DNA of 64,000 nt. It comes from Rebecca billardiae RCC1528 (lineage: Eukaryota; Haptophyta). Numbering within the stretch: the first letter of the stretch is position 1; every line of letters begins with the position of its first letter. The notes under the pieces were generated by a model. That model saw nothing but the letters and a program-made list of their open reading frames with translations, did not search any database and was not told where the DNA came from. Made by a program: the position numbers and the translations under genes. Positions 10,582 through 22,499 of this stretch are shown here, piece after piece. The stretch spans positions 682,001 through 746,000 of the forward strand of contig OZ251228.1 of assembly GCA_965240325.2 (NCBI GenBank). The letters are read 5' to 3'.

Positions 10582-11715
10582 ATGGCGGAGTACAACTCGA
10601 CGAAGGTGCCTGAGCTGGCGGCGCAGGCTGTGCTCGCGGCGTCGGAGGAGATGCCCGCGGGGAGCGTGCCCGTGCGTGGCTACGACTTCAACCGCGGCGT
10701 CGACTACCGCGCGCTCTTCGACTCGCTCGCGACGACGGGCATGCAGGCGACGCACTTTGCGCGCGCGGTCGACGAGGTGCGGCGCATGCGCGCGTGGCGG
10801 CTGTCGGACGAGCCGGTGGGCGAGGAGGAGCGCGAGGAGATGCGCGACGCGGAGGTGCGCGCGCGCACCAAGTGCACCATCTTCCTCGGCTACACCTCCA
10901 ACCTGATCTCGGCCGGCACGCGCGAGACGCTGCGCTACCTGGCGGAGCACCGGCTGGTCGACGTGATCGTCACGACCGCGGGTGGGATCGAGGAGGACCT
11001 GATGAAGTGCCTGGCGCACCACTACCTCGGCGACTTTGCGCTGCGCGGCGCCGAGCTGCGCGAGAAGGGCATCAACCGCATCGGCAACCTGCTCGTGCCC
11101 AACCGCAACTACTGCCTCTTCGAGGAGTGGCTGATGCCGCTGCTCGATGAGATGCTGAGCGCGCAAAAGGCGGAGGGCACGACGTGGACGCCGTCCAAGA
11201 TGATCGCGCTGCTCGGCGAGCGGATCGGGCACGAGGACAGCGTGTACTACTGGGCCGCGAAGAACGGCATCCCCGTCTTCTGCCCCGCGCTCACCGACGG
11301 CTCGGTGGGCGACATGATCTATTTCCACTCGTTCAAGAATCCGGGCCTGATCCTCGACATTGCCGGCGACATCCGCGCGCTGAACAACGCGGCGATCCAC
11401 GCGGCGCGCACGGGGATGATCATCCTGGGCGGCGGGCTGGTGAAGCACCACATCTGCAACGCCAACCTCATGCGCAACGGCGCCGACTACGCCGTGTTCG
11501 TCAACACGGGGCAGGAGTTTGACGGCTCGGACTCGGGCGCCAAGCCGGACGAGGCGGTGTCGTGGGGCAAGATCAAGCCGAGCGCGCAGGCCGTCAAGGT
11601 GTGCGCGGACGCGACGCTGGTGCTGCCCTTGCTCGTCGCGCGCGCGTTCGTCGACGACGACGACGCCGACGCGGGGCGGAGGCACGGCGGCCAGCCTGTG
11701 ACGAGCCAGCCCTGA
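10582..11715 (+). CDS. DHPS: Deoxyhypusine synthase
   Basis: 377 aa, intronless. It transfers the aminobutyl group of spermidine to one lysine of eIF5A in the cytosol, the first step of hypusine formation. The whole protein follows the family: [15 protein letters not shown] and [14 protein letters not shown] near the NAD site, [10 protein letters not shown], then [11 protein letters not shown] and [37 protein letters not shown], and the active loop [16 protein letters not shown]. The lysine of SWGKI corresponds to the catalytic lysine (Lys329 in human). The length is close to human DHPS (369 aa). The start is the ATG at 10582 (MAEYNSTK); an upstream extension of the frame has no ATG. The C-terminal tail after FVDDDD is lineage-specific and acidic. 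It shares a divergent promoter region with the XPA-like gene. Confidence 0.97.
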   Translation: MAEYNSTKVPELAAQAVLAASEEMPAGSVPVRGYDFNRGVDYRALFDSLATTGMQATHFARAVDEVRRMRAWRLSDEPVGEEEREEMRDAEVRARTKCTIFLGYTSNLISAGTRETLRYLAEHRLVDVIVTTAGGIEEDLMKCLAHHYLGDFALRGAELREKGINRIGNLLVPNRNYCLFEEWLMPLLDEMLSAQKAEGTTWTPSKMIALLGERIGHEDSVYYWAAKNGIPVFCPALTDGSVGDMIYFHSFKNPGLILDIAGDIRALNNAAIHAARTGMIILGGGLVKHHICNANLMRNGADYAVFVNTGQEFDGSDSGAKPDEAVSWGKIKPSAQAVKVCADATLVLPLLVARAFVDDDDADAGRRHGGQPVTSQP

Positions 11716-12292
11716 CCCGGGCAGGCTACTCAGGCTACTCAGTCTCACTGCGTTGCGCGTTGCGGAACCGTTCGCGGCAGATGCGGCCCGGCTCGGCCAT
11801 CGGCGGCGTCGGCGGTCGGTCGGCGGCCTGCCTGGCCGGCGTTACCTGGCAGTCCTCAGCCTGGCAGGGATTAGCCCGCGTCACGCGGGCCTCGCTGCTT
11901 GCCGAGGCCGAGCTCGGGGTCATCCGGGCTGCGCTGACGCCGGCATGCGCCGCCGATGCGGACCCGGCGCTGCCGAGTGCCGGTGACTGTCATCGGCCAT
12001 CGCCAGGTACGTCGAGTGACTGATCCGCAAAGCAGACTCGCGGTGACACAGTGTAAATAACCGCGGGGCGACAGTGCCACCGTGGATCACCGCGCCGCCG
12101 CCACTGAAGCCTGCTGCTGCCTGCTCGGGCAGTGCCACCGACTTGGCGTGGCGGTTGCCGCCTCCGCCCATAATTGTCCCGCGGCGTTTCAGCCTGTCCG
12201 GACGCCCGGGCAGGTCAAAAAAGCCGGAGTGGGTGGCATCGAGAGCGCCTCGCCGCCGCCGCCGTCGCAGGAGGTTGCAACGGCCCGCGATC
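11716..12292. other. Intergenic, DHS to TPR-CHAT
   Basis: 577 bp without a supported gene. It must hold the DHS 3' end and the TPR-CHAT promoter; a short direct repeat CAGGCTACT occurs just after the DHS stop (around 11724-11741). No clear poly(A) signal or TATA box was seen. Confidence 0.6.
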
Positions 12293-15200
12293 ATGACCAG
12301 CGTCGTTGAGGACCAGGTGCTTCGGGGCTGCGTGGCCGCGATGCGGGGGGGCGGACGCGGCTTTGGGCGGGTCGGCGCGTCTGCGGGTGCTGCACTCTGC
12401 GCGCACGCGCCGCTGACCGCGGCGCCCACGCTCCGTCTTGGCCGCGCGCGCGGCGCGGCGCGCGATCTCGCAGGAGAGCGCCAAGCAGGCGATCCGGCGC
12501 GCGTCGAGCTTCTCGCGGCAGAAGAAGAACCGCGGCGAGGGCGGCAAGGCGGACCAGGACTACACGGAGGACTCGCTCGCCAACCCGCGCTCGCTCTCCG
12601 AGATCACCTCGCCCGAGGACAAGCTCAACGAGGTCGTCGCGCAGGAGGCGGTCGAGCTGTTCGACAAGGGCAACTATGACGAGGCGGGCGAGAAGTGGTG
12701 GTCGCTGGCGGAGCACGCGCGCGCGTGCGGGAACAAGTCGCAGGAGTGCACGGCGCTGCACAACGTCGGCACCGCGCTCGTGATGATGCACGAGCTCGCC
12801 GAGGCGGTCACGTGCTACAACAAGGCGCTGCAGGTCGCGCTCGAGGCGGGCGACAAGGGCGCGCAGGTCGAGCTGTACGAGTGCCTCGCGTGGGTGTACC
12901 GCGAGCTCGGCCACGCGCAGCACGCGGTGGAGTGCCTCAACTCGCTGATGATGCTGCACGAGGAGTCCGCCAACCTCAACGGCCAGGTCCTCGCCACGTG
13001 CGGGCTCGGCTCAATCCACGACGCGACCGGAAACTACGCGGAAGCGGCGGGTTACTACGAGCACGCGCTCGAGCTGGCGAAGAGCGCGGGCGACGACAAG
13101 GTGGTGGCGCGCGTGCTCGGCGACCTGGGCACGTCGTACGTCCAGGTCTCCGAGTTCGAGAAGGGCGTCGAGTGCTACGAGGCCGCGCTCAAGATGGCCA
13201 TCGCCGAGGGCGACCGTGACCGCGAGATGCGCACGTACGGTAACCTCGCGATCGCGGCCAACTTGCGCGAGCGCGACGAGGAGGCGGTGTCGTACTTCGA
13301 GAAGACGATCGGCCTGGCGCAGGAGCTGGGCGAGCCGGCGACCGAGACGCGCGCGCGCGCCGACCTCGCCCTCGTGCTCCGCGCCCTCGGCCGCGTCGAC
13401 GAGGCCATCGCGTCGCTCTCCAAGTCTGTCGAGCTCGCGCGCGCGCACTCGGACGTTGTGGCGATCGGCGAGCACAGCGCGCAGCTGGGCGTGACGTTCC
13501 TCAAGCACAAGGAGGACGCGGCGACGGCGGAGGAGCACCTGGCCAAGTCGGTCGAGGCGTGGCGCGAGTGCGCCGGCCTGCTCCGCGCGCAGCACTGCGA
13601 GACGCGCGTGTCGGCGTCCGCGCGCAACGGCGACAACCTCGAGACGGCCGAATTCTTCGACTCGCGCCTCGACGCGTTCGTGCTGCGGCAGCTGGCGCTG
13701 GTGGCGCTCGGGCGGGAGAAGGAGGCGCTGGCGATGGCGGAGGAGTCGCACGCGCTCGCGACGCGCGAGCTCCTCGCGCTCGGCGGCAAGGACCACCGCG
13801 AGGTCGGCGCGCTTCTCCAGGCAGGCGCCGAGTCTCAGCTCATGCCTGTCGACGCGAAGCTGGATGCGGCCGCGATCGCCGGCATCGCCGCGGACGCGCA
13901 CGCGACGCTGGTGATGCTCACGCTGACGGGGGACAACGAGGCGCTGGCGTGGGTGGTCTCGCCCGACCCCGCGGCCGAGCTCGGCTTCCGCAAGCTCGAG
14001 ATGAGCGAGGCGCTCTCCGCGGCGGGCTGCACGTCGGTCGTCCATGCGGTTTCGCGCCTGCACGAGGCGATGGGCGCGCAGGCGGCGCTACTCGAGTGCC
14101 GCGGCTCGCCGCCGGACAAGGAGGCGGCGGAGGCGGGCGCGGCCGACGCGGACACCGCGGCGGCGAGCGCGCGCGCGATGCTCGGCGCGCTCCACGCCGC
14201 GCTCCTCAAGCCCCTCGAGCCGCTGCTCGCCGGCGCGCGAGAGCTTGTCTTTTTGCCCGCGGGCGTGCTCACTCTGATTCCGTACGGCGCGCTCGCGCCC
14301 GGCGGCGACCCGGGTGCGGCGCTGCTCGGCTCGACGGCGGTGTGCGTCGCGCCGTCGGTCGCGGCGTTCGAGTGCCTGCGCAAGCGCGCGCGCCCCGCCG
14401 AGGGCTCGCAGGGCGCGCTCGTCGTGGGCAGCGCGCAGCCGCTCTCCAGCCTCGGGCTGAAGCCGCTGCCGCACGCCGAGGCGGAGGCGCACGCCGTGGC
14501 CGAGCAGCTGCGCGCCTCGGCGGCGTTCGACGAGCCCAAGCTGCTGCTCGGCGCGGAGGCGAAGGCGCGCTCCGTGCTCGAGGAGCTCGTGCTGCGCCCG
14601 CCCGGCCTCGTCCACTGCGCCGTGCACGCGCAGCCCAAGTGCCTCGCCCTGACGCCCGCGGACGCGGACGCGCCGGACGGCTCCGACGACGACGGCCTTG
14701 TGCACAAGGATCAGCTGCACCTCACCTGGCTGCCCTCGCACCCGACGGTGGTGCTCGCGGGCTCGCACTCGGGCGGTGCGCGCGCGGCCGTGCGCGCGCC
14801 GCGTGCCGCGAGCGAGCGGCGCCGTGTGCGCGGGGCGACGGCGCGCGGCGCGCCAGGCCCGCGCGCGCGCCACACCGCACGGACCCCAAACCCACCACCG
14901 TCGCCCTCGTCCTCCCCCCGCCGCCCCCACACCGCAGGCGGCGACCTGTGCGAGGACGGCGTGCTCGGGCTGCCGCGCGCGTTCATCGCAGCGGGCGCGC
15001 GCGCCGTGCTCTCGTCCATGTGGGCGGTGCCCGACGAGTCGGCGAAGCGGCTCCTCACCGCCTGGTGTGCGCACGCGCCGCTCAGCGCCCGCGACGCTCA
15101 GCGCCCGCGACGCTCTGCTCTGCGCGCACGCGCGCAGCCTGCGTGCACGCGCCGCCTGCGCGCACGCGCCACCTGCGCAGCCCGCGAAAGCCTGCGCGGC

Positions 15201-15458
15201 CTGCGCGGCCTGCGGGCCCCCTCTCCGCCGCCATCGCCCTCTCCCTGCCGCCGCCCTCCGTCTGACGAGCACGCGCGCGCTCCGCTGCGCTGCCGCCGCG
15301 TGCGCAGGTACCGGCAGGCGCTGTCGCCCGACTCGCCCTCGCTCGCGGCCGCGCTGCGGCTGGCGACGCTCGAGGCGGCCAAGCGCGCGGACGGCAGCTG
15401 GGAGGAGCCGGTGCACTGGGCGGGCTTCACGCTGCTCGGCAACGCGCCCACGCTCTGA
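12293..15458 (+). CDS. TPR-repeat protein with C-terminal CHAT domain, spliced
   Basis: Inferred exons: 12293-12370, 12474-14775, 14938-15064, 15308-15458 (885 aa). The first exon is the least certain; it is proposed because the large open frame lacks an ATG near its 5' end and this junction is phase-compatible. Exon 2 encodes at least six tetratricopeptide repeats (VAQEAVELFDKGNYDEA, ALHNVGTALVMMHELAEA, GLGSIHDATGNYAEAAGYYE, DLGTSYVQVSEFEKGVECYE and others) and the start of a CHAT domain (LVFLPAGVLTLIPYGAL). Splicing joins AGSHSG to GGDLCEDGVLGLPRAF, and LLTAW to YRQALSPDSPS, restoring the CHAT ending (MWAVPDESAKRLL...VHWAGFTLLG). CHAT is a caspase-clan fold, usually with His and Cys. The His region is present (LVHCAVHA), but the Cys position is Ser (LAGSHSG). 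The role is therefore probably a scaffold or a non-cysteine enzyme; the partner is unknown. Confidence 0.85.
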
Positions 15459-16935
15459 GCCCGAGCGCGGCACGCTGGCGCTGCGGCCGTTGCCGATACC
15501 GCCTCGCACTCGCGGCCGCGGAGGCCAGCGCGTCAGGCTGCTGCACCCCGCTCCCGGCGCGGGGCCCGGCCGGCCCGGTCCCACACACAAGTCCTGCTGC
15601 ACACGATCCATCGAGCTGCGCCTGGCGTCCGTCCGCCAGCTCTCAGAGCCCCGACAGGCCGAGGGCGGTGCCACTGCCGCACAGCTGGCCGGCGGTCTGG
15701 CCGTGAAGCCGCCAATCCGTTTTACGCCGTTTGGCGGTTTGTCACACCTTGCCATCAGCCTCAGGCATCACCGTGTCAGTGTGACGCGTGAACGGTGTCC
15801 GTGTCGGCGAAGCCTGTCCTGTGTCCACGATGCTACTACGCCCACTGTCAGCCGTCACTCGTCAGGCTCACCGATCACAGACTTCTGCGGACCGTCCCGG
15901 AGCCGGGGCAGTATACTGCTGTATAGTTACGAGTATAGACTAATAGTATAGTCACGGACTGTGAGTGAATTTATAAGAGTGTGACTCTCCGCCGGGAGTC
16001 CGGGACACGCGGGGACACTACTCTGTACTCACACTAACAGTAACAGTGTCACTACGCCGGGTACATACGGGTCACACTCGCGGTGAGTGTCAATGCTGAT
16101 GTGCCTCGGCGGGCCCTGTCACTGTGAGTGTGAGGGCCTGTCAGTGCATCATGTCACCTGTGACTGTGTCTGTTACTTACGAGCTGACGATGCAGTGTCA
16201 CGCCGACTGAGTCACTCAGACGCCCGACGCCGACCGGGACGGCAGGCGGGACACGACACACGTACTGTCGTACGGGTCACGGGACAGACGGGTGTCCGCC
16301 GTGTCCGGTGTCACGGGTGTGGCGGGCGGTGTGGCCCGGTGCGTCGGGTGACGAATGCTGCTGATGATGATTGATGAATGCAGATCGAATAGCCCGCCGG
16401 GTTAAACGCCAAACGGGGTTAGCGCCCGTACCGGGCCGTAGGGCGTAGGCTGCGTAATAATATAATTGTTATTTATAATAACGACGACTGAACGAAAGTT
16501 GAGGCGAGATAATGAGCGCAGTCCGCGCGAATCCGCGATGACTCGGATGAGACTGGAGTCGGAGAGTCGTGGAGTACGTCTGGACACCGCGGCACACGCC
16601 CCGCCCCGACCCGCCCGGCGACCGGCCCGGCCGCCCGCGCCGGCTCGCGTCCGCATAGGCTGTGCACACAGCACAGCCTGGCCCTGTGTGCTCGGCTTCG
16701 GGTGGCGTTCGCGCTGAGCAGGCCTCGTCGTGTCGCAGCGAGCTCGTGGCGGCGCTCGTCTCGGAGTGCAAGTCCGATCGACGCAGCATCCGCCACGGTG
16801 ACGGCGTGCCACGTGCTGGGTGGGACCGCCGGACCGGTGGAAGCACACTGACTGACTGACTGACCCAGCCCTCACTGACTGACTGACTCAGCCCTCGGGG
16901 AGGCACCGCCGCTCAGGCCGCGGGGGCGCCGCCGC
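15459..16935. other. Intergenic between convergent TPR-CHAT and RWP-RK genes
   Basis: About 1.5 kb with no supported gene. The middle (15950-16330) is built from diverged CACTGTGAGTG/GTGTCACGG motifs. A GACT microsatellite-like stretch lies at about 16849-16890, just beyond the RWP-RK stop. Both flanking genes end here. Confidence 0.6.
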
Positions 16936-18879
16936 CTAGGAGGGCCCGGCACGTGCGGACGCGATCGCGGCGTGTGCCTCGCTGTAGCTGATCCCACTCG
17001 CTCGCACGGACGGCGGCGGCACCGGCGACGGCTGCAGCGGCAGCGCGACCGGCTGCGCGGCCACCGCTGGACCCGCCTGCACTGTCCACTGGCGTTGCGC
17101 CTGCGAGCCGGCGGCGGCGTAGTCGTAGTGGTCGACCGCAGCGGCCGGGCGCACGAGCGAGGCGGGCGCGACATGCGCGGGCATGGCCGGCATGTGCACC
17201 GCGGCCGTCGGTATGCCCTGCACCGCGTAGTGCGGCGGCGGGGCGGCGCACGCCTCCGCCGCGCCGTTGGCGCTCGTGTTGCCGGCGGCGGCGCGAGGCG
17301 CTCGCTTGTGCGTGGGCCCCGCACGCGCCTCGTCGTCGTGCTCGTCGTGCGCCGAGCTGTCCTCGTCGCCGCGCGCGAGGCGGGCGCGGCGCACGTGCTG
17401 TGGGGCAAGGGGGCCACGGCGCGAGATTGTGCGCGCGCGCGCACGTGCGTCAGCGCCGAGCGCACGCAGCACGCCGCACTCGCGTGGCGTGATCGCGCGC
17501 CGCTCGAGCGGCGCGCGCGGCCCGGCGGGGGCACCACGCGCACTCGCGCACGCGCACTCGCAGCCGCGCGCACGCACGCGCACACAGCAGCCGCACACAC
17601 AGCCGCCGCGCACGCGCACGCGCACGCCACGCGCACGCGCACGCGCGCGCACCAGCCGCTGGAGCGCGTCCTGGTCCTGGCGCGTGGCCGAGCCGCATGC
17701 AACCTGCTCGTTGAGCGACTCAATGCATTTTGTGATCGAGGCGATCTTGCGGTAGGGCCAGCGCGTGACGCCGTGCCACCGGCAGATCCGCTTCACCACC
17801 GTCGTGCACACGCCGAGCGACTTCGCCGCCTGCTCGATCGGCAGGTGGCTCATCCGCATCACAGCCTCGAACGTAACGGCCGTGCGGTTGGCGTGCGCGC
17901 CGTTGGCGCCCCCCGCGCCCGCGCCGCCGCCGCCCGCGGCCGTGCTCGGGTCGCCGCCCTTGTGGTGCGGCGAGGCGCGCTGCGCCGCGTGCGGGTCGGC
18001 CGGGCCGGGCGCGTACGCCACGCTGCCCGGCGCGCCGCCGCGCGCGCCGCCGTCGGCCGCGGCGGCCGCCCCGTCCGCGCCGCCGCCCGCAGCGCCCGTG
18101 TAGCCCGGCGGCGGCGGCGGCGGCGCCGCCGCGCCCTCCGCGGATGGCCGTATGATCACATGGCCGTGCGGTGGCGCGGCCATCATGGGCATGGTCGGAT
18201 GGCCGGCGACGGGGGGCGCGGCCCAGGCGTACGGCGTCGGCATCGCGTGCACCATCGGCTCGCACATCATGGGGTACACGGGCATCCACGCCGTGGGCTC
18301 GGGCGCCATCGGCACGGCGCCCTGCGGCGGCGCCGCGACGAGCATTGGCTGGCCGTACGGCGCGCCATCCGCCGGCGCTGCTCTCACCGGCGCGTTGGTG
18401 AGGTGCGGCGGGGCGTGCGTGACCTGCACGTACGTCTGGAGCGGCTGCGACGCGTACACCACGTGCGCGGGCGCGTTGCTCGCCACCGCCGCCGCGCTCG
18501 CCGCGCAGACGCAGCCGCCCGGCGGCCCAGCCATTTTCGAATCCGCGTGCGCGGCGTGCGAGCACGGGGCCGGGGGCAGGGCTGGCTCGGCTGTCGGCGG
18601 AGCGCGGGCGGCGAGGGTGTGCCCAGCCACGCCGCCCTTCGAGTCGATCTCCTCCTCTGCGCCGCCGGGCTGAGCGGCTCTTCCGGCACCCGAGCCGTCC
18701 GCTGGCCCGGCGCGCGATCGGGTCGCCCGCGTCGCGCGGTGCTCGGCCGCAGCGTTCGCGCGCGAGGGGGTGCTCGCGCCGGGCTCCTCCGATGCACCCG
18801 CCCCATCCCCTCGGCGAGAGCGCCTGACCGGGGCCTCGCCCGTCCCGTCCGCTGCTCCTTCTCCGCGCGCGCGTGGCAT
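16936..18879 (-). CDS. RWP-RK domain putative transcription factor, spliced
   Basis: The ATG at 18879 (MPRARGEG) is the first in the frame. Exon 1 is 18879-17653 and exon 2 is 17397-16936 (562 aa). The RWP-RK domain lies near residues 345-400: TFEAVMRMSHLPIEQAAKSL followed by GVCTTVVKRICRWHGVTRWP and YRKI, with the diagnostic RWPYRK. The family binds DNA in the nucleus and in algae and plants controls nitrogen response or gamete fate. The rest is low-complexity: a Gly/Ala/Pro-rich N-terminal half with a Met/Pro stretch (PMMCEPMVHAMPTPYAWA). The inferred intron (17652-17398, 255 nt, GTGCGCGCG...CCCCACAG) is in frame and stop-free, so retention would insert 85 Arg/Ala-rich residues. It is divergent from the kinesin-like gene. 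Confidence 0.8.
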   Translation of the reverse strand: MPRARGEGAADGTGEAPVRRSRRGDGAGASEEPGASTPSRANAAAEHRATRATRSRAGPADGSGAGRAAQPGGAEEEIDSKGGVAGHTLAARAPPTAEPALPPAPCSHAAHADSKMAGPPGGCVCAASAAAVASNAPAHVVYASQPLQTYVQVTHAPPHLTNAPVRAAPADGAPYGQPMLVAAPPQGAVPMAPEPTAWMPVYPMMCEPMVHAMPTPYAWAAPPVAGHPTMPMMAAPPHGHVIIRPSAEGAAAPPPPPPGYTGAAGGGADGAAAAADGGARGGAPGSVAYAPGPADPHAAQRASPHHKGGDPSTAAGGGGAGAGGANGAHANRTAVTFEAVMRMSHLPIEQAAKSLGVCTTVVKRICRWHGVTRWPYRKIASITKCIESLNEQVACGSATRQDQDALQRLVRARARARGVRVRVRGGCVCGCCVRVRARGCECACASARGAPAGPRAPLERRAITPRECGVLRALGADARARARTISRRGPLAPQHVRRARLARGDEDSSAHDEHDDEARAGPTHKRAPRAAAGNTSANGAAEACAAPPPHYAVQGIPTAAVHMPAMPAHVAPASLVRPAAAVDHYDYAAAGSQAQRQWTVQAGPAVAAQPVALPLQPSPVPPPSVRASGISYSEAHAAIASARAGPS

Positions 18880-19417
18880 CACTTTCAGGCTCAGCGGCGG
18901 GGCATCTCCCGTGCAAAAGCGCGGGACGAATAGACGAAGCGCCCCGAGCGGGCACGAGGTCAAACGCGTGCCTCGGCGGCGGCCGCGCTCGGACTATCCG
19001 GCTCATATGGGGCGATAATTGGGTTTGACGGTTCACACAGATTGACGATCTCGCAATGACGCATGGCGCGCGAACGGTTGGGCGATTGCTATTTGATCGG
19101 AACGGCCGAACTTAAGAGAGCTCATCACCATCATACGCCCAACTGAGCTGTCATATTCAATGGCTTGCACGGGGCCCAACGTTTCGATGTGCTGGATTGT
19201 TCGTACTAATTCGCCTACTATAATAGTGAGTAATGACCTTTGAACGATATCGTTTGGAGCCCGGTCTCCCGGACTTGTTCACCGTCCGGGAGCGCCTTTG
19301 CGCAGCGCGAGAGCGGCAGAGCGCGCGCCACCGTTTGGCGCGAATGGTAGTGGCGATGGCTGCGTGACGAACGATTGAGCGAGGCGGGGCTGCCGCGGCT
19401 CCTCCACCTCCTCGCGC
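18880..19417. promoter_or_regulatory. Divergent intergenic region, RWP-RK / kinesin-like
   Basis: 538 bp between opposed start codons. The part at 19010-19260 is clearly more AT-rich than the neighbouring genes (for example CTACTATAATAGTGAG). Promoters for both genes must lie here; no specific factor site is claimed. Confidence 0.5.
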
Positions 19418-22011
19418 ATGCGCCTCAGCATCGCCGTGCGCGCTCGCTCGCCGTCCAACCCGCCGGCAGGCGTGCTGCTCCTCGACCTGCAGCGCAGGCT
19501 GATCGAGGCGCCCCGCCGCGCGTTCGAATTTGACGGCGTGTTTGCGGCTGAGCTCGACGGCGACCGGCTGTACGCGCAGCTCGCGTGGCCGCTCGTCGAG
19601 GCCGTGATCGGCGGCTCCTCGGCCGTGCTCGTGAGCTACGGCGCCGCGCGCACGGGCAAGAGCTACGCGCTCTTCTCCACCGCATCCGACTCGCTCGGCG
19701 TGTGCACGCGCGCGCTGTGCGACCTCGTCGCAGCCAGCGCTCCCAAGCCCGGCGCGCCGCGCACGCGAGCGCTGGGCGTGCGCTGGTGGCTGCTCGCGCA
19801 CGGCGCGTGCTACGACCTGCTCTCCGCGTCCGCCCCGGCTGCGCCCGTCGACTCCGCGCACCTCACCACCCTCGACCTCTGCTCCGCGGCGGATGTGCTC
19901 GAGGCGCTGGCGCGCGGCACGCGCGCGCTCGAGCGCGCGCGCCACGCGGACGCGTCGCTGCTGCACGGCCACGCCATCTTGCAGGCGGAGTCGGTGGGCG
20001 AGACGGCGTCGTGCGCGCTCGTCGCCGTCGAGCTCGGCCGTCGCCTCCCGCCGCCCGTCGCGCGGAGCCCGCAGCCCGCGCGCCGCGAGGTGCCTGGACA
20101 CTTGGCTCTTTGCGGCGCGCTGCGCGCGCTCGCCGGCGCGCCCGCCGCGGGCGACCTGGCCCCGGTGGTCAGCAGCAGCGTCGGCGGTGCCGGCGCGGAC
20201 GCGCCGGCGCGGATCGACTGGCGCGAGTCGGGCCTCACGCACCAGCTGCGCCCGTGGCTCGAGCACAGCGCGCACAGCGCCGTTCTGCTGCACGTCGACC
20301 CGTCCGATCGGCGCGCGCTCGCGGCCGCGAGCGCGCGCGCCCGCGCCGCCGTGTGAAGCGCGCCCGCGCCGCTGCGTCAAGCGCGCCGTCGTGCGCGACG
20401 CCGGCTGAACGCGCGCGCCCGCGCCCACCCTTCCCCCGCGCGCGCCCCGCCGTGCGCCGCAGCTGCCTGCCTGAGACGCTGGCCACGCTCGGCTTCGGCC
20501 GCCGGCTGCAACGCTTCCTGCGCACGACGCCGTGCGCGCGCGCGCACGGCGACGAGGAGGAGTCCGCGGGGGAGGTCGAGGGCGCGGCGGTGGCGGCGCT
20601 CCTGCGACGGGGGGAGCACGCGGCGCGCGCATGGAGCGCGCGCGCGCGCGCCCCGCCCGCGCGCGCTGCGGGCTGGGGAGCGACGCCGCCGGTCGCAACG
20701 GCCGAGGGCCGCCCGCCGCGCGAGCCTGGTGTCGAGCAGTGGCGCGCGCGCGACTCTGGCTGGGGGCGCGCCGAGCGCGGCGGCGATGCCGATGACGACG
20801 AGGAGGAGGAGGAGGAGGACGGCGGCGACGACGACGCGGACGCCGACGCCGATGCCTCGTTCGGAGCCGGGGCCGTCGGGCTGCCGCCCACGCCGCCATA
20901 CGCTGCAAGGCGGCTGCGCTCCACACGCGCGCACGCGCAGCGTACGCCCGTGTCGGCCACTGCCGCCGCCGCGGACGACGGCGCGAGCGGCGGCGCGCCA
21001 ACAGCCCGGGAGCCGTCGGCGGCGCAGCTGCCGAGCGCCCAGCTGGGGTCTGATGCGGTCGCCGGCGGTGCGGTCGCGCGCGCGGACGGCGGCGCGCTCG
21101 CGCTGCCGCGGCGGTCGACCGCCGAGCTGGCTGTGCAAGCTGCGCCGGACCGAGTGGATGCTGGCACCGACCCCGGAGCCGAGGGCAATGGCCGCCCCGC
21201 CGCGCCGCGCGTGGCGGCGTCGACGATGACGGACTCGGCCGGCGGCGTGGAGGCGAGCACGATGACGGCAGACGCAGACGAGCAGCAGCAGGCTGATGCG
21301 CCGTCTGCCGCGCCGGCAGAAGCCGAGCGGCGCGCGCGCAACGAGGCGGCACTCGCCGAGCTCGGCGCGGAGACGCGCGCGCTGCGCGCCGAGAGGGCCG
21401 CGCTCGAGTCCACGCTCAGCCAGGCCGACCGCGCCGCGCGCACCCACGCGCAGCTGGGCGCGGAGCTGCTCGCGCTCGTGTCGGGCATGTGTGACGAGGG
21501 CGTGCTGCGCGCGCACGCGCCGCCCGCGGCCCCTGCGCCGCTCGAGCCGAGGCAGCAGCAGCAGCCGGGCTCACCAGCCGCTCCGCCGTGGCAGCACCAG
21601 CGCTCAGAGCAGGCCGGCGCGCACGCGCCCGGAGACGCCGCGCCAGGCCTCGGCGCGGGCACGGCCGGCGCGCTTCTTGCCGTGCGCACCACCCTGGAGG
21701 CGCACCGCGCGAGCGCAGCCGCGGAGCGTGATGTGTCTGAGGCGCGTGTGCGCGCCGCCGAGGCGGCCGCGGCCATGGCGGCCGAGCGCACCGCGGCCGC
21801 GCACGCGCGCGAGCGCGTGCTGCTCGGGCTGCTCTCCGCACTTGGCGCCGAGCGCGCTGTGCTGCTCGAGCGCGTGCGCCTGCTCGAGGACTGGCGGGTT
21901 TCGTCTCAGTCTGCCGGCGGCGCGATGGGGAGCGCGGATCACGACGTCCAGAGTCCGCCACGGCGCCGCGACGTGACGCGCATCGCCGCGGCAGCTACGC
22001 CAACTCTGTAG
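19418..22011 (+). CDS. Divergent kinesin-like protein with coiled-coil tail, spliced
   Basis: Inferred exons 19418-20301 and 20463-22011 (810 aa). The N-terminus follows a kinesin motor: LSIAVRARSPS (first strand), FEFDGVFAAELDGDRLYAQL, then the P-loop SYGAARTGKSYALF (normally GQTGSGKTYTM), and after splicing VLLHVDP-CLPETLATLGFGRR, matching the family end ...SP...ETLSTLRFA-R. The switch motifs are degraded: SSRSH reads SLLHGH and DLAGSE reads AVELGRR. The motor is thus probably weak or inactive in ATP hydrolysis. The motor is also short, about 310 residues. The tail has an acidic run (DDDEEEEEEDGGDDD), polar linkers, and two helical coiled-coil blocks (about 600-660 and 740-800). The donor at 20302 (GTCCGATC) was chosen by reading phase. 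Confidence 0.72.
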
Positions 22012-22499
22012 AGTCTGGAGTAGTCGTCGACTGCAGCCACCAGCCGGCGACGGTGGCTACAGACAGCGCCGCAGACAAGCTTGAAATGTCGTCGTGTGTT
22101 ATTCAATGATATGATGCGCCGCCATGATGATGACTTGCTGCCGCCAGGAGACTACGTTTACCAGGGTGATAACTGTCTGAGACTGACTGCGAGGCACTCA
22201 GGCAGCACACCTGCGCGGCCCGCGCCCTGGCTGCTTCCGAAAGCGTCGTCAGGCCGTGGCCGGGCGTGGGCCGTACGGCGCGCATCCACCGGCACCTGTC
22301 ACCTCACACCTGTGCGTCCTGTGCCTGTGGCTGTGAGTTGACTCTGAGTGTGGTCCTCAGGTCCTGCGCCGCGCGGCCGGCCGCGCGCCCCGCCGCCCCC
22401 TGCACCGACGTCTGAGTATAGCATCATAGCATCATCGTCATCACCACCGTCGATCGAGCTCATCGCAACTCCCGCGACCCGACCCGAGCCAAGCTCACC
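22012..22499. other. Intergenic, ends in the assembly gap
   Basis: 488 bp after the kinesin-like stop. There is no supported gene; the right part (22340-22499) keeps an open frame into the gap and might be 5' sequence of the channel gene, but its composition (Pro/Ser-rich) gives no support. Confidence 0.5.
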
